A DNA stretch of 64,000 nt from CAYVAP01 sp964343195. Lineage in GTDB: Bacteria; Bacteroidota; Bacteroidia; J057. The notes beneath the pieces were generated by a model, which ran no database searches, was not told where the DNA came from, and worked only from the letters and a program-made list of their open reading frames with translations. A program made the translations under genes and the position numbers. Location of the stretch: positions 1 through 64,000 of the forward strand of contig CAYFIR010000011.1 in NCBI GenBank assembly GCA_964343195.1, read 5' to 3'. Positions within the stretch are counted from its first letter, which is position 1; the number at the start of each line of letters is the position of its first letter. Positions 26,601-36,125 of this stretch are shown piece by piece.

Positions 26601-29600
26601 GCGGAGATAGCCACGGGTGGCAATAATGGATTCCACTGGATTGTAGGCCCAGGCAACCGCTGCCAGGAGCTATCGCTCACGCTATCTGACCTCACTCCCG
26701 GCCAATATCAATGGACCGTACAAGCCATTGACCAGGACTGGGAAGGCTCAGAGTTTGCTACCCTGGAAACCTTCACGTTTGAAGATCCTAGCTTCGTCAA
26801 TGTAACCCAGACCGATATCGTGGGAACCACCCTGCTGAAACTCCGGGAATCCAGCGTAGAGTTTGGAGACTATGACAATGATGGGGACCTGGATTTTGTG
26901 GTGATGGGTATAACAGGGGTGGGCAAGGATACCGTGGCCCTGTATCAATACGACGCAGGAGCCGGAGCCTATGCCGGAGATGCGGCCAATAGCCAGTTCC
27001 TAACCTCGGTTAGCAATGGAGATCTCGCCTGGGGGGACATGAACAATGACAACCTCCTGGACCTGGCCATTATTGGAGAAAATGCATCCGGACGTTTTGC
27101 TCGAGTTCACATCAACTTCTCCGGAGGATTTTCAAGTCAGCCCAGCCTGGTCATTGACCTCAATAGCGGGGTAGGGTTACGCGATGGCGCTGTAGCCTGG
27201 GGCGACTATAACAACGATGGATGGCAGGACCTCGTCATCATGGGAGAAGCCCAGGGGACCAACAAACCTGCTGTAGCTTTTCACCGCAATGACCGTCAGG
27301 GTGGCTTCATCGAGGACGGTGCCCTCGGGGTAATCAGCCTGGCAAAAGGCGACATTGAATTCGGTGATTTGAATAATGACGGGTGGCAGGATATTGCCAT
27401 CACCGGCGAGGATGCCAATGGGGTCTCCCGTAGCCGGATTTACCTCAATGACAAAACCGGAGAATTTACCGACTACCCGATTTCTGGCCTGACGGGTCTG
27501 GAAAACTCTTCTCTGGCAATGGGCGACTACAATGCCGACGGATGGCTGGACCTGGCACTGGTAGGGTTTAGCGGCTCCCAGACAATCGGTCGTGTGTACC
27601 GCAACACCGGGAATTTTACCACCAACACTGCTTTGGTCAATACCGGAGCTCCCATCATCGGAGCCCAGGGAGGTAGTATTGAGTGGGGTGACTATGACAA
27701 CGATGGCTATCAGGACCTGATCGTCGTGGGCCAGAATGGGAATAACGGCGATGAACTCAGCGTTCACCTTTATCGATATGACTCCGGACTGGACCAGTTT
27801 GAAGATGAATTGGTACAGGCTACGCCTTTGATCGCGCTGGGAGATAACAGTGATGCAGCCTGGGGCGATTACAACGGAGATGGGAAACTGGACCTCGTCA
27901 TGATTGGGAAAGCCGGAACGGGTTCAACCCAGAATACCCTTTCCCTTTTTGAAAATATTAATGCTAATCCTGCCAATACCCCACTGCCACCGAGTAACCT
28001 CGATGAAACCATCAGCGGGTATGAAGTTATCCTTAACTGGGATGCACCAGCAGTAGCCAATCCAGAACGACTATCGTACAACGTATTGTTGGACTTTACG
28101 CCCATAGGGGGCGGCCTTCAGCGTAGCCCCATGTCATTCACCGTTTCCGGAGAACGAAAACTGGTTGGTCGTGGCCATGTCCACGACACCACACAGTTCC
28201 GCTTTTACAACCTGCCTGCAGGTAGCTATCAGTGGCAGGTACAGTCGATTGATGGCGACTACGAAGGGTCCAGCTTTAGTTCCGTTGGTAGCTTCTTCTA
28301 CGCTCCGCCAAGCTTCCTCGATTCTACCGAATCCGTTTTCAGTGGAGGATTCCCGACAGGATTGAGCGAAGGCGACATGGCCTGGCTGGACTATGACCTG
28401 GATGATGACCTCGACTTATTGGTGATAGGATCTGATGGGACCAATCCTTTAACAGGAATCTATCGTCAGGCAGGAGGCTCCTTCTCATTCCAGCCATTAA
28501 GCTTCATGGATCTGGAAAATGCCCGCGTAGCAGTCGCAGATATCGATGGAAACCAGTACCCGGATATAGCCATTACGGGCGAAAATTCCGGTGGAAATGG
28601 TCGTACCCGAATATACACCAATTCCAATGGGAACTACTCGGTTCAATCTGGAACGGGATTACCCGACCTTACGGAAGGGGCACTTGCATTCGGAGACTTT
28701 GATAACGACGGGGATGCTGACCTGGCTGTGAGTGGATTTGATGGCAGTGCCACCATCACAGAGATTTATGCCAATGACGGCACAGGAACTTTCACGCCCA
28801 TAGTTGCGGGTCTGGAGGCCGTACAAAATGGCCACCTTTCATGGGTTGACTTTAACCAGGATCAACTGCTGGATCTACTTGTAATGGGAGAAAACAGTGG
28901 CAGCCCCATTCTCCGATTATATCAAAACGAAGGCGAAGGCAATTTTACCCTCGTCCCACGACCCGGAGGAAGCGGACTGATCGACTTGAGCAACTGCCGC
29001 GCAGACTGGGCAGATTATAACAATGATGGCTTCCCAGACCTGGCCCTAACCGGACGCAATCAATCTCAACTACAGACCCGTATCCTTCGCAATGAAAACG
29101 GCTCGGGTAGTTTCACCAGCGTAATCAGTCTACCTCCCGTTGAGAATGGTGATATCCGCTGGGGTGATTACGATGATGATGGGGTATCTGAGCTGGTTTA
29201 CGTCGGCGAAAGTACTTCTGGCCCTACCGCCAGAATCTATAAGTTTGAAGGAGGCTCCTTCACAGAACAAAACATCGCGGAGCTGGCTCTCAAGCCCGTG
29301 TCCAACAGCAGCCTCGCCTGGGGAGATTATAACCAGGACGGAAAACTGGACCTGGCTCTCATGGGAGAAGCCGGTGGACAGCAGCACCTTCGACTATACC
29401 GAAACGTGGACAGCACCTTGAATCAGGCACCAGGCACGCCTGCCAATCTACAGGTGGAAGTAGAAGCCGATACCATTATTTTCTCCTGGGATCGACCTTC
29501 GGGAAGTCTGGGCCAAACCTTCAACCTGTTTGTTGGCTCCGCTGCCAATCAGGCCAACCTGGTCCCAGGACTGGCAGATCTGACCGATGGACTCCGGCGA

Positions 29601-32600
29601 ATTGCTTTCCGGGGTAATGCCGGGACAGACACTGAATACCGACTGATTGGGCTACCCAGCACCAGCATCTCATGGGGAGTACAGACCATAGACCGGGATT
29701 TTGAAGCATCTGGCTGGCAAAACGGAGTGGGAATTACCTACCAGCGACCAGACTTTATCAACTATAACCGACGATTCTTCACCTCAGAGCCAGTTGGCTA
29801 TAGCGATGGGGCATTGGCATGGGCCGATTATGACCGGGACGGAGACCTGGATCTTCTCGTAAGTGGTGCAAATAGTTCGAGTACCGGTGATACCCGGCTT
29901 TACCGTCAGGTAAATGGAGAACTGGTAGGTGGACAAATCCTTGATGATTTGACCAAGAGTGACATGGCCTGGGGCGACCTCGACGCAGACGAAGACCTGG
30001 ATCTCATTCTCATGGGGGAAAGCCCCCTTTCAGGTCAGGCATTGACCCAGGTATTTCTCAACAGCGGGGGGACCCTTTCCCTCAACAATAGCCGGACAGC
30101 AACCCTGCCACAACTTAGTGATGGAGCAGTTGAACTGGCCGATATCGACAATGATGGAGATCTGGATGTGATCATCACAGGAATCAATGGCGGTATTCGG
30201 CAGACCCAGGTGCTCCTAAACGATGGAAACGGATTTTACTCCGAAGACCCCCGCGTGAGCCTTACGGGACTGAGTGAGTCCTCACTTTCGGTGGGCGACT
30301 TTGACCGGGATGGGGACATGGACTTTGCCATCTGTGGAACCGATGGAACCTCGCCCATGACCGCTGTATATCGGAACAATGGCTTCAGGGGGGGCTTTAC
30401 CGCCCTTATGGGCAACCTGCCCCAGGTTCGGAGCGGTTCAGTGGCATTTGGAGATGCCACAGGAGATGGATTCCTGGACCTGCTGGTAAGCGGTCGTAAC
30501 AGTGCAGGGGTTCCGGTTACCAATCTGCTTCGCTACGATGAGGGGACTGGTAACTTCATGATACGCCCCGAGGCAAATTTGGCTGATGTCGCTGACGGTC
30601 AGGCAGCATGGGCCGACTTCAATGACGATGGCCTCACTGACCTGGCACTTAATGGAAACCTTCAGAATGGAGATCCCGCAACCTTCCTGTATCTCAACAG
30701 TGGCGGCAGCAGCCTCGTGCTTGATCAGGTATCTACAGATGCCCTGACAAATGCCGGGGCAGGAGCCCTTGCCTGGGGGGATCTGGATAGCGATGGGAAA
30801 ATTGATCTGGCGCAGACAGGAATTGACGCCGAAGGAGATTATGTATTCCACATTTACCGCAACCAGAATCAGGCCCCAAATCAGATCCCTCCCACCGTGA
30901 GTGGTCTTAGCCACGACGTGGTAGCCGATTCGGTAGTCCTGAGTTGGACGGCCCCATCAAACCCTGACCGCTATACCTACAACATTCGCCTGGGTTCTGC
31001 CAATGGTGACTGGGACGTAGTCTCACCCGCGTCAGCAGATGATGGCGGTCGATATATCGTTAATTTTGGAAATGCAGGGCCACGACCTTCCTACCGATTA
31101 CTTGGGTTGGACTCGGCCTGGTATTACTGGCAGGTTCAGGTTATTGATCCTGATTACGAAGGGGGAAGTTTTAGCAGTGAAACGGACTCCTTCCTGTTCA
31201 TCCCGCCTCACTTTACCGATGTCAATGCCATCGTGTTTGAGCAGGGAGAAGCAGCTACATTCCAGAGTGGTGCTCCTGCCTATGGCGACTACGACCGCGA
31301 CGGAGACCTTGACCTGGCCGTAGCCGGAACTCCCGGTGGGGGAGGACGAGAGTTGCGGATCTATGAAAATATATCCGGTCAGCGGTTCCGTTACCGAAGT
31401 GCTCTTTCCGGAAATCTCACAGGTCTTCAGGATGCCTTCCTGAGTTGGCGTGATGTCAACCATGATGGGTTGGTTGACCTGTTGGCTATTGGAAGTGCCA
31501 GTGGAGGTGCTTCTACTGCCCTGTATGTGAGCGATGGAGACTCTCTGCAGGCGGTTACCTCAGGTCTTCCTGACCTACAAATGGCTTCAGCCGACTGGGG
31601 CGATTTTGACCACGATGGACGCGAAGACCTATTACTTTCCGGTTTGGACGGAAGTGGAAATCGAATCGCAGGCATTTGGCTTAACACAGGTTCCAGTCCG
31701 CTTTTCCAGGCTTCATCTGTCACGATTGCCAGTCTGGCTCCCGGTCAGATTCGCTGGCTAGACCTTGATCGTGATGGGTACCTTGATGTGTTCCTCGCGG
31801 GAGACAACGATAGCAATAGCCCGGAATACCGCGCTTACCAAAACGATACTCGCGGTGACCTGGAAGAACTTAGCAATTTCCTGCCTTCTCCACTTGACCT
31901 GTTGACAGATGTCACCCTGGACATAGCCGATTTTGATAATAATGGCTATCCCGATATCGCGATGAGCGGGCTACTGACCGCCGGGCCTCCATTCGCCTAT
32001 ATCCTGCAACACACCGAAAATACCTCTGGACAGCTTTGGGACCTCTATCAACCCACTACCCCATTACCCAATGTCGGTGGAGGATCGATTGCCTGGGGAG
32101 ACTACAACGACGACGGTCTTGGTGACCTCTTCCTTACCGGAAACGATGCGTCCAGCAATCCGCAGACGTATATGCTGGCGCAGAGTTCGCTGGGAGACTT
32201 CGTAAATGATAACCGTGCAACAAACTTTCTGCTGGACTTTGAGGCAGGAACCGGAGCTACCTGGGGCGACTATAACCACGACGGGAAGCTGGACCTTACG
32301 CTTGCTGGTATTCAGGATGGAAATGCGACTTTCAAGGTCTTCCGAAATGATGAGCCGACTTCCAATGTAGAAGCCCCCAAACCGGGGACCATGGATGTCC
32401 AGATTGTAGGCTCAGCCGTAAGGGTACTCTGGCAGGCACCAACCGGATACCCTGCTGACTTACTGGACGGACTTTCCTATCAGCTGAGTATTCAGGAAGA
32501 AGGCAATGCGGACTACTTCCTCTTCCCACATGCACTGGACAGCATAGGCACCCGACAGGTAGTTGACCTGGGGGTAACTGGCTCCGTGCGAAGCTGGCTG

Positions 32601-35600
32601 GTAGTCGGATTGGAAGAAGGGAAGACCTATAACATAGCGGTACAAAGCGTCACCCCAGACTTTGAAGGTTCTGAGTTTAGCACTTATCGCCTTGATTTTA
32701 CCCCTCCTGCCTTTGAGTGGGCCAATGATGACTTCTTTAACGGAGTGACCACTGCCATCAGCGGTGCAACGACCGACGTAGCCGACTACGATGGAGATGG
32801 GGACCTTGACCTGGTAATTGCAGGTCGCCGGGGGGGGATTCCTGTCACTGAACTCTATCGAAATGACAATGGAACCTTTGTCCAGGATACCCGCAGCACC
32901 CTGCCACAAGTGGCCGAAGCTGGCCTGGCCTGGGGAGACTTTAACCTCGACAACCTGCCTGATCTGGTTGTAGTTGGTCGTCGTCAGGATGTCGTGTTGG
33001 ATGCAGCATTGCTCATCAATCAGGGGGATGGGACCCTGGTGATCGACAACATCCATTCGGGGGTACTGGAACCTGTAGACAAAGCCGCGGTTGCCTGGGG
33101 CGATTATGATACAGATGGTTATCCGGACGTGGTGATTGCGGGTCAGCTTGATACCGGAGAGCCGCTCACCCAGATTTACCGCAATAACCAGGGCGAAACA
33201 TTTGTCCTTGACCCAATAGCCTCTGCCAGCCTCACCGACGTGAAAGACGCATCGCTTGCCTGGGCTGATTTTGACGGAGACGATGTCCCCAATGACCAGT
33301 TCCAGGCTACCCGACCTGGCAAGCCGGACCTCCTGCTGTTGGGTACGGATAATGCCAATAACCCTGTTTCCATCGTCTACCGAAATCGTGGAAATGGGAC
33401 CTTCGGGCCTGTTGCCACGGGCATCACCCAGGTCAGCCAGGCCAGCGGAGCATGGGGACTGATAAACAACGACGAGTACCCTGACATGGTCATCACCGGA
33501 ATCAGCAATGGTTCTCCTTCAATTGAAGTGTATACCTATGATCCGGCCGGGTTTGAGTTTTTCCAGCGAAATGTAAACATCGACCTACTGGACACCTATA
33601 ATGGTTCGCTGGTATTGGGAGATTACGATGGGAATGGGAAAACCGATCTGTTGGTAGCAGGTGCTACTGAGGCTGGCAGTGACGAGGCATCGGTTCGTAT
33701 TTACCGGAACCTCGATGGAACCAATTTTGAGTATGACCTGAATTCGAGCAGTGACCTTGATTCCGCGGAGATGCGAAGTCTGGTCTGGGCAGATTTTGAT
33801 GGCGATGGCAAACTGGACATTTTCAGCCCCGATGCAATAAACTACGATGTCGGTTCGGGCCGCGTGTTTGGGATGTTCCGCAACATCGATACCTCCACTT
33901 TTGTCGCTCCATTGCCTCCTACGGATTTGCGTCAGCGTATCTTCGGGAATGAGGTGACCCTGGAATGGGTAAGTCCTGACGAAGATGAAGACCTGACTTT
34001 CAACGTGTATCTTCAGCGTGAAGGGGCAGAGGAACTGAGTGTTGCCACCGAGGCTGATCCCGACAATGGATTCCGCCGGGTAGTGGATCTGGGCAATGTG
34101 ACATTCAACCGCATCTTCCGCATCAAAAACCTGCCTGACGGGCAATATTCATGGTCTGTTCAAAGCATCGACGCGGCGTATCAGGGCTCACCCTTTGCAG
34201 CAACAGGCTCTTTCGGTTATGCCAATCCGGTTCCAACTATCATTGATTCGCTCTTCCCACAGACCTACGATGATGGTACTGATGGGGTGAATAGCTACAT
34301 CACCCTGGAGACCGACACCATGGTGGAAGAAGTGATTGTTCATCACAAATTTATTGCGGACTCTACCTGGAAAACCTCTGTGGTAGAGGGGAGCAACGCC
34401 AGGTACAACTTTACCATCAACCTGGACCGGGTGGATGAAATGGGCATTGAATACTACTATGAAGTAGTCGGGCTGTACGGCTTTGATGCGCGTACCGATA
34501 CCCATTATACCTATCGCTTCTATGATCAGGGGCTGGATGTTCAGGACCTGCGAAATGGAAGGACCGCTGAAGCCTATAACATTGTCACCGTTCCACTGCA
34601 ATTGGAAGATTCTCTGATTAGCAGCGTCATAATCCCGGATTTTGGAAGGTACAATCCACGTCAGTACCGGATCTTCCAGTATAAGGATAAGGCCCATGTG
34701 GAGTTTAATGAAGGTGCTGACTGGTTTACGCCGGGAGAAGGTACCTGGATCATTACCCGAAAGGCCCGAAGCTTTAACACCGGTCCGGGCCGGGTAGTAG
34801 CGGCCAATGATGCCAACCCATATGAATGGAACCTCGAGGCCGGATGGAATCAGGTCGGCAATCCTTATCCATATGCCCTCACCTGGTCTGATATCGAGCG
34901 GGCCAATCCTGGTCGCCTGGATTCTGTCGAAGATTTCCTGAGTTTCAACAACGGCTATGAGGCAGCCAACCTAATTGCGGGTTTCCGGGGAGGCTTTATC
35001 TATGCAAGTGCTCCGGTAAGCCTGCGGGTGCCAGTCCGGAAAAACTCATCGGTAAACCGGATAAGTCCGTTGAAGGATCTGGCCATCGGTTCACTTAACG
35101 ATGCCGTTTGGAGGATGCCACTTTTCGTCAGCCAGGGCGGAATGCATCACAGCATCGCAGCTCTGGGGATGCACCCTGCCGCAATTGAAGGATACGATAC
35201 CTGGGATGCCAGTGTGCCTCCCCGTATCAACCAGTACCTTGAGGTGCTATTCCGTGAGGAAACACATCCTGAAGGTTACCTGAGCCAGAGTATGGTTCCT
35301 ACCATGGAATCCCATGTGTGGAGTTTTGAGGTGGCGAGTAACCTGGGAGATCGTGAACTGGTCCTGGAGTGGAGTGCTGAGCAGATCGCAGGCGCTGACC
35401 GGACCCTCTACCTGTTCGATGTGGCTGAGCAGATAGCGGTTGACATGAGCCAGGTTCAATCCTATCGTTCCTTCTCTGATGCTGAAAAACGGGCCTTTAG
35501 GGTGTATTTTGGAACAGAAGATGAATTGAAAAACCTGTTGAAACCTGACCGAATTCATCTTGGACAGGCCTATCCAAACCCTACTGAAGGGCCGGTGATC

Positions 35601-35840
35601 ATTCCATTTAGCCTGCCGGAAGGTGCTGATTATGAGGTGGAATTGAGTATCTTGGATGTTCGCGGTCGAGTCATGTATGAATCCAGTCGGGATGCTTTCC
35701 CCGGAGGCTTCCAGGCACTAAAATGGAATGGACGTAGCTCAAACGGAGGCCAATTGCCTCCCGGAATCTATGTCTATCAAATTCAGGTCTGGAACGGCGG
35801 TGATGTCTGGACCGAAAACAGAAGATTGATTATCAAATAG
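23613..35840 (+). CDS. Giant FG-GAP/VCBS and Fn3-like repeat surface protein with T9SS tail
   Basis: This 4075-aa protein begins with a signal peptide (start at 23613; the frame opens earlier at 23535) and is built of seven super-repeats of about 480-530 residues. Each is a run of FG-GAP/VCBS blocks with Asp-rich loops (WGDYDNDGRLDLFITG type, DxDxDG calcium-binding) followed by one Fn3-like domain. The Fn3-like domains begin near residues 415, 943, 1455, 1937, 2424, 2919 and 3432. The last ~550 residues carry other beta domains (WNQVGNPYPYALTW) and finally a T9SS type-A sorting domain (AYPNPTEGPVIIPFSLPEG, LPPGIYVYQIQV). It should be displayed on the surface or released, acting in adhesion or carbohydrate/protein binding; the ligand is unknown. 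It is followed by a strong terminator. Confidence 0.9.
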   Translation: MFTRPTSTHLIRFTWVALWLMMSMGVGLKVSQAQPFSDVTTLRIPGITEVYNGDVLWADFDLNGRLDLVLSGTNALGGTNTRVYFQNNSGIFTTITNLPDTDEASFDVGDFNGDGYPDLVIVGAVGGIGRARVYLYQPGSGFSFANNFTTNLSASGVTAGAVAVSDYDSDGDPDIAIAGQNGGSRIVRLLRNDAGTGLLVDTTLVGVADAYLDWGDYDADGDHDLLFTGTNASSQGTTRILQNLGNSFLLVDPNLPDVSLGGGTWADYDHDGDLDVAIWGIDQNTSSAIAEVYRNDSLQGFTAINAGLRDISEGEIAWGDYNNDGWYDLVLVGNRNGSSLLRTVELHANDQTGDFNKDASFSNDLDAANLGASVAWGDYDNDGRLDLFITGYDDFLALPSPISNLYNNTSSNTALASPIPQNLQSNIIGGVVELTWEVPGAFPSALQPGLTYQVAVGTSPGGTDIISPLANLSNGKRRVPGPGGSTNQVRLIQNLPPDTYYWTVQSIGANYEGSGFNGSTQSFTVTATSAGTAKFTDATISGFAPNSGGIPAGFENAALTWGDIDEDGDLDFLATGNSASGVNSYLFENQIVASSGAGFGFEQISTPSLPAVQFGDVEFADFDNDNDLDLAIVGATSAGNIARVYENLDGAGQHFSTTPINLPQSNFFLASLDWGDYDGDGDQDLIVVGNLSGSPSLKLYSNQFIPSGSKTFVDVTSSSFPASTGVRDGDVLFADFNRDGHLDVIFSGTPNGGMGVPGNNPITRIYLNDGNGNFVSTYQLKGATASSLAVVDLNNDQWQDVVISGYLQSSSQPLTTIYRSLLAGGAGFSEVVPSAPITGVADGSVSVGDYDDDGWADLLLTGANNAGNPTSLLYRNLSSPLAGIDFEIDNASTNVLLDLNSGSQARWADVDNDNKLDFMMVGLNGGTRQFKLYRNIDGNPNLTPNAPGNLSTEIVGFDVNLSWDAPSNVPSVLQDGLYYNVYLKEVGSSTLLLSPEAEIATGGNNGFHWIVGPGNRCQELSLTLSDLTPGQYQWTVQAIDQDWEGSEFATLETFTFEDPSFVNVTQTDIVGTTLLKLRESSVEFGDYDNDGDLDFVVMGITGVGKDTVALYQYDAGAGAYAGDAANSQFLTSVSNGDLAWGDMNNDNLLDLAIIGENASGRFARVHINFSGGFSSQPSLVIDLNSGVGLRDGAVAWGDYNNDGWQDLVIMGEAQGTNKPAVAFHRNDRQGGFIEDGALGVISLAKGDIEFGDLNNDGWQDIAITGEDANGVSRSRIYLNDKTGEFTDYPISGLTGLENSSLAMGDYNADGWLDLALVGFSGSQTIGRVYRNTGNFTTNTALVNTGAPIIGAQGGSIEWGDYDNDGYQDLIVVGQNGNNGDELSVHLYRYDSGLDQFEDELVQATPLIALGDNSDAAWGDYNGDGKLDLVMIGKAGTGSTQNTLSLFENINANPANTPLPPSNLDETISGYEVILNWDAPAVANPERLSYNVLLDFTPIGGGLQRSPMSFTVSGERKLVGRGHVHDTTQFRFYNLPAGSYQWQVQSIDGDYEGSSFSSVGSFFYAPPSFLDSTESVFSGGFPTGLSEGDMAWLDYDLDDDLDLLVIGSDGTNPLTGIYRQAGGSFSFQPLSFMDLENARVAVADIDGNQYPDIAITGENSGGNGRTRIYTNSNGNYSVQSGTGLPDLTEGALAFGDFDNDGDADLAVSGFDGSATITEIYANDGTGTFTPIVAGLEAVQNGHLSWVDFNQDQLLDLLVMGENSGSPILRLYQNEGEGNFTLVPRPGGSGLIDLSNCRADWADYNNDGFPDLALTGRNQSQLQTRILRNENGSGSFTSVISLPPVENGDIRWGDYDDDGVSELVYVGESTSGPTARIYKFEGGSFTEQNIAELALKPVSNSSLAWGDYNQDGKLDLALMGEAGGQQHLRLYRNVDSTLNQAPGTPANLQVEVEADTIIFSWDRPSGSLGQTFNLFVGSAANQANLVPGLADLTDGLRRIAFRGNAGTDTEYRLIGLPSTSISWGVQTIDRDFEASGWQNGVGITYQRPDFINYNRRFFTSEPVGYSDGALAWADYDRDGDLDLLVSGANSSSTGDTRLYRQVNGELVGGQILDDLTKSDMAWGDLDADEDLDLILMGESPLSGQALTQVFLNSGGTLSLNNSRTATLPQLSDGAVELADIDNDGDLDVIITGINGGIRQTQVLLNDGNGFYSEDPRVSLTGLSESSLSVGDFDRDGDMDFAICGTDGTSPMTAVYRNNGFRGGFTALMGNLPQVRSGSVAFGDATGDGFLDLLVSGRNSAGVPVTNLLRYDEGTGNFMIRPEANLADVADGQAAWADFNDDGLTDLALNGNLQNGDPATFLYLNSGGSSLVLDQVSTDALTNAGAGALAWGDLDSDGKIDLAQTGIDAEGDYVFHIYRNQNQAPNQIPPTVSGLSHDVVADSVVLSWTAPSNPDRYTYNIRLGSANGDWDVVSPASADDGGRYIVNFGNAGPRPSYRLLGLDSAWYYWQVQVIDPDYEGGSFSSETDSFLFIPPHFTDVNAIVFEQGEAATFQSGAPAYGDYDRDGDLDLAVAGTPGGGGRELRIYENISGQRFRYRSALSGNLTGLQDAFLSWRDVNHDGLVDLLAIGSASGGASTALYVSDGDSLQAVTSGLPDLQMASADWGDFDHDGREDLLLSGLDGSGNRIAGIWLNTGSSPLFQASSVTIASLAPGQIRWLDLDRDGYLDVFLAGDNDSNSPEYRAYQNDTRGDLEELSNFLPSPLDLLTDVTLDIADFDNNGYPDIAMSGLLTAGPPFAYILQHTENTSGQLWDLYQPTTPLPNVGGGSIAWGDYNDDGLGDLFLTGNDASSNPQTYMLAQSSLGDFVNDNRATNFLLDFEAGTGATWGDYNHDGKLDLTLAGIQDGNATFKVFRNDEPTSNVEAPKPGTMDVQIVGSAVRVLWQAPTGYPADLLDGLSYQLSIQEEGNADYFLFPHALDSIGTRQVVDLGVTGSVRSWLVVGLEEGKTYNIAVQSVTPDFEGSEFSTYRLDFTPPAFEWANDDFFNGVTTAISGATTDVADYDGDGDLDLVIAGRRGGIPVTELYRNDNGTFVQDTRSTLPQVAEAGLAWGDFNLDNLPDLVVVGRRQDVVLDAALLINQGDGTLVIDNIHSGVLEPVDKAAVAWGDYDTDGYPDVVIAGQLDTGEPLTQIYRNNQGETFVLDPIASASLTDVKDASLAWADFDGDDVPNDQFQATRPGKPDLLLLGTDNANNPVSIVYRNRGNGTFGPVATGITQVSQASGAWGLINNDEYPDMVITGISNGSPSIEVYTYDPAGFEFFQRNVNIDLLDTYNGSLVLGDYDGNGKTDLLVAGATEAGSDEASVRIYRNLDGTNFEYDLNSSSDLDSAEMRSLVWADFDGDGKLDIFSPDAINYDVGSGRVFGMFRNIDTSTFVAPLPPTDLRQRIFGNEVTLEWVSPDEDEDLTFNVYLQREGAEELSVATEADPDNGFRRVVDLGNVTFNRIFRIKNLPDGQYSWSVQSIDAAYQGSPFAATGSFGYANPVPTIIDSLFPQTYDDGTDGVNSYITLETDTMVEEVIVHHKFIADSTWKTSVVEGSNARYNFTINLDRVDEMGIEYYYEVVGLYGFDARTDTHYTYRFYDQGLDVQDLRNGRTAEAYNIVTVPLQLEDSLISSVIIPDFGRYNPRQYRIFQYKDKAHVEFNEGADWFTPGEGTWIITRKARSFNTGPGRVVAANDANPYEWNLEAGWNQVGNPYPYALTWSDIERANPGRLDSVEDFLSFNNGYEAANLIAGFRGGFIYASAPVSLRVPVRKNSSVNRISPLKDLAIGSLNDAVWRMPLFVSQGGMHHSIAALGMHPAAIEGYDTWDASVPPRINQYLEVLFREETHPEGYLSQSMVPTMESHVWSFEVASNLGDRELVLEWSAEQIAGADRTLYLFDVAEQIAVDMSQVQSYRSFSDAEKRAFRVYFGTEDELKNLLKPDRIHLGQAYPNPTEGPVIIPFSLPEGADYEVELSILDVRGRVMYESSRDAFPGGFQALKWNGRSSNGGQLPPGIYVYQIQVWNGGDVWTENRRLIIK

Positions 35841-35851
35841 AGAATAAAAAG

Positions 35852-35887
35852 AAAAACAGTCGGTCATCTTTGGCCGACTGTTTTTTT
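35852..35887 (+). terminator. Intrinsic terminator of the giant FG-GAP gene
   Basis: A stem of about 15 bp (AAAAACAGTCGGTCA with TGGCCGACTG plus T residues, one G-T pair) encloses a TCTT loop and is followed by seven T. It starts 11 bp after the stop codon. The A-rich left arm and T-run could also act in the reverse direction. Confidence 0.92.
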
Positions 35888-36125
35888 ACAATGATCATTC
35901 AACCATTCCGTTAAACCCCAGGAAGGCTAAATTTTAGGGGAAACACATTGAGTGTCATTTATCGACATAAAGAATGGAGCGACTTTTGCATAAGTAGTCA
36001 ATTGTGTAAATTGCGTATCCAGTTTTTTCGAAATATCCTTTCCGTGAACTAAATGTCGGTTGCTCTTGTAGACCGTTTTTTCATTGGACTCTGTATTGTA
36101 TTATATGTCAAACCCTTACACAAGA

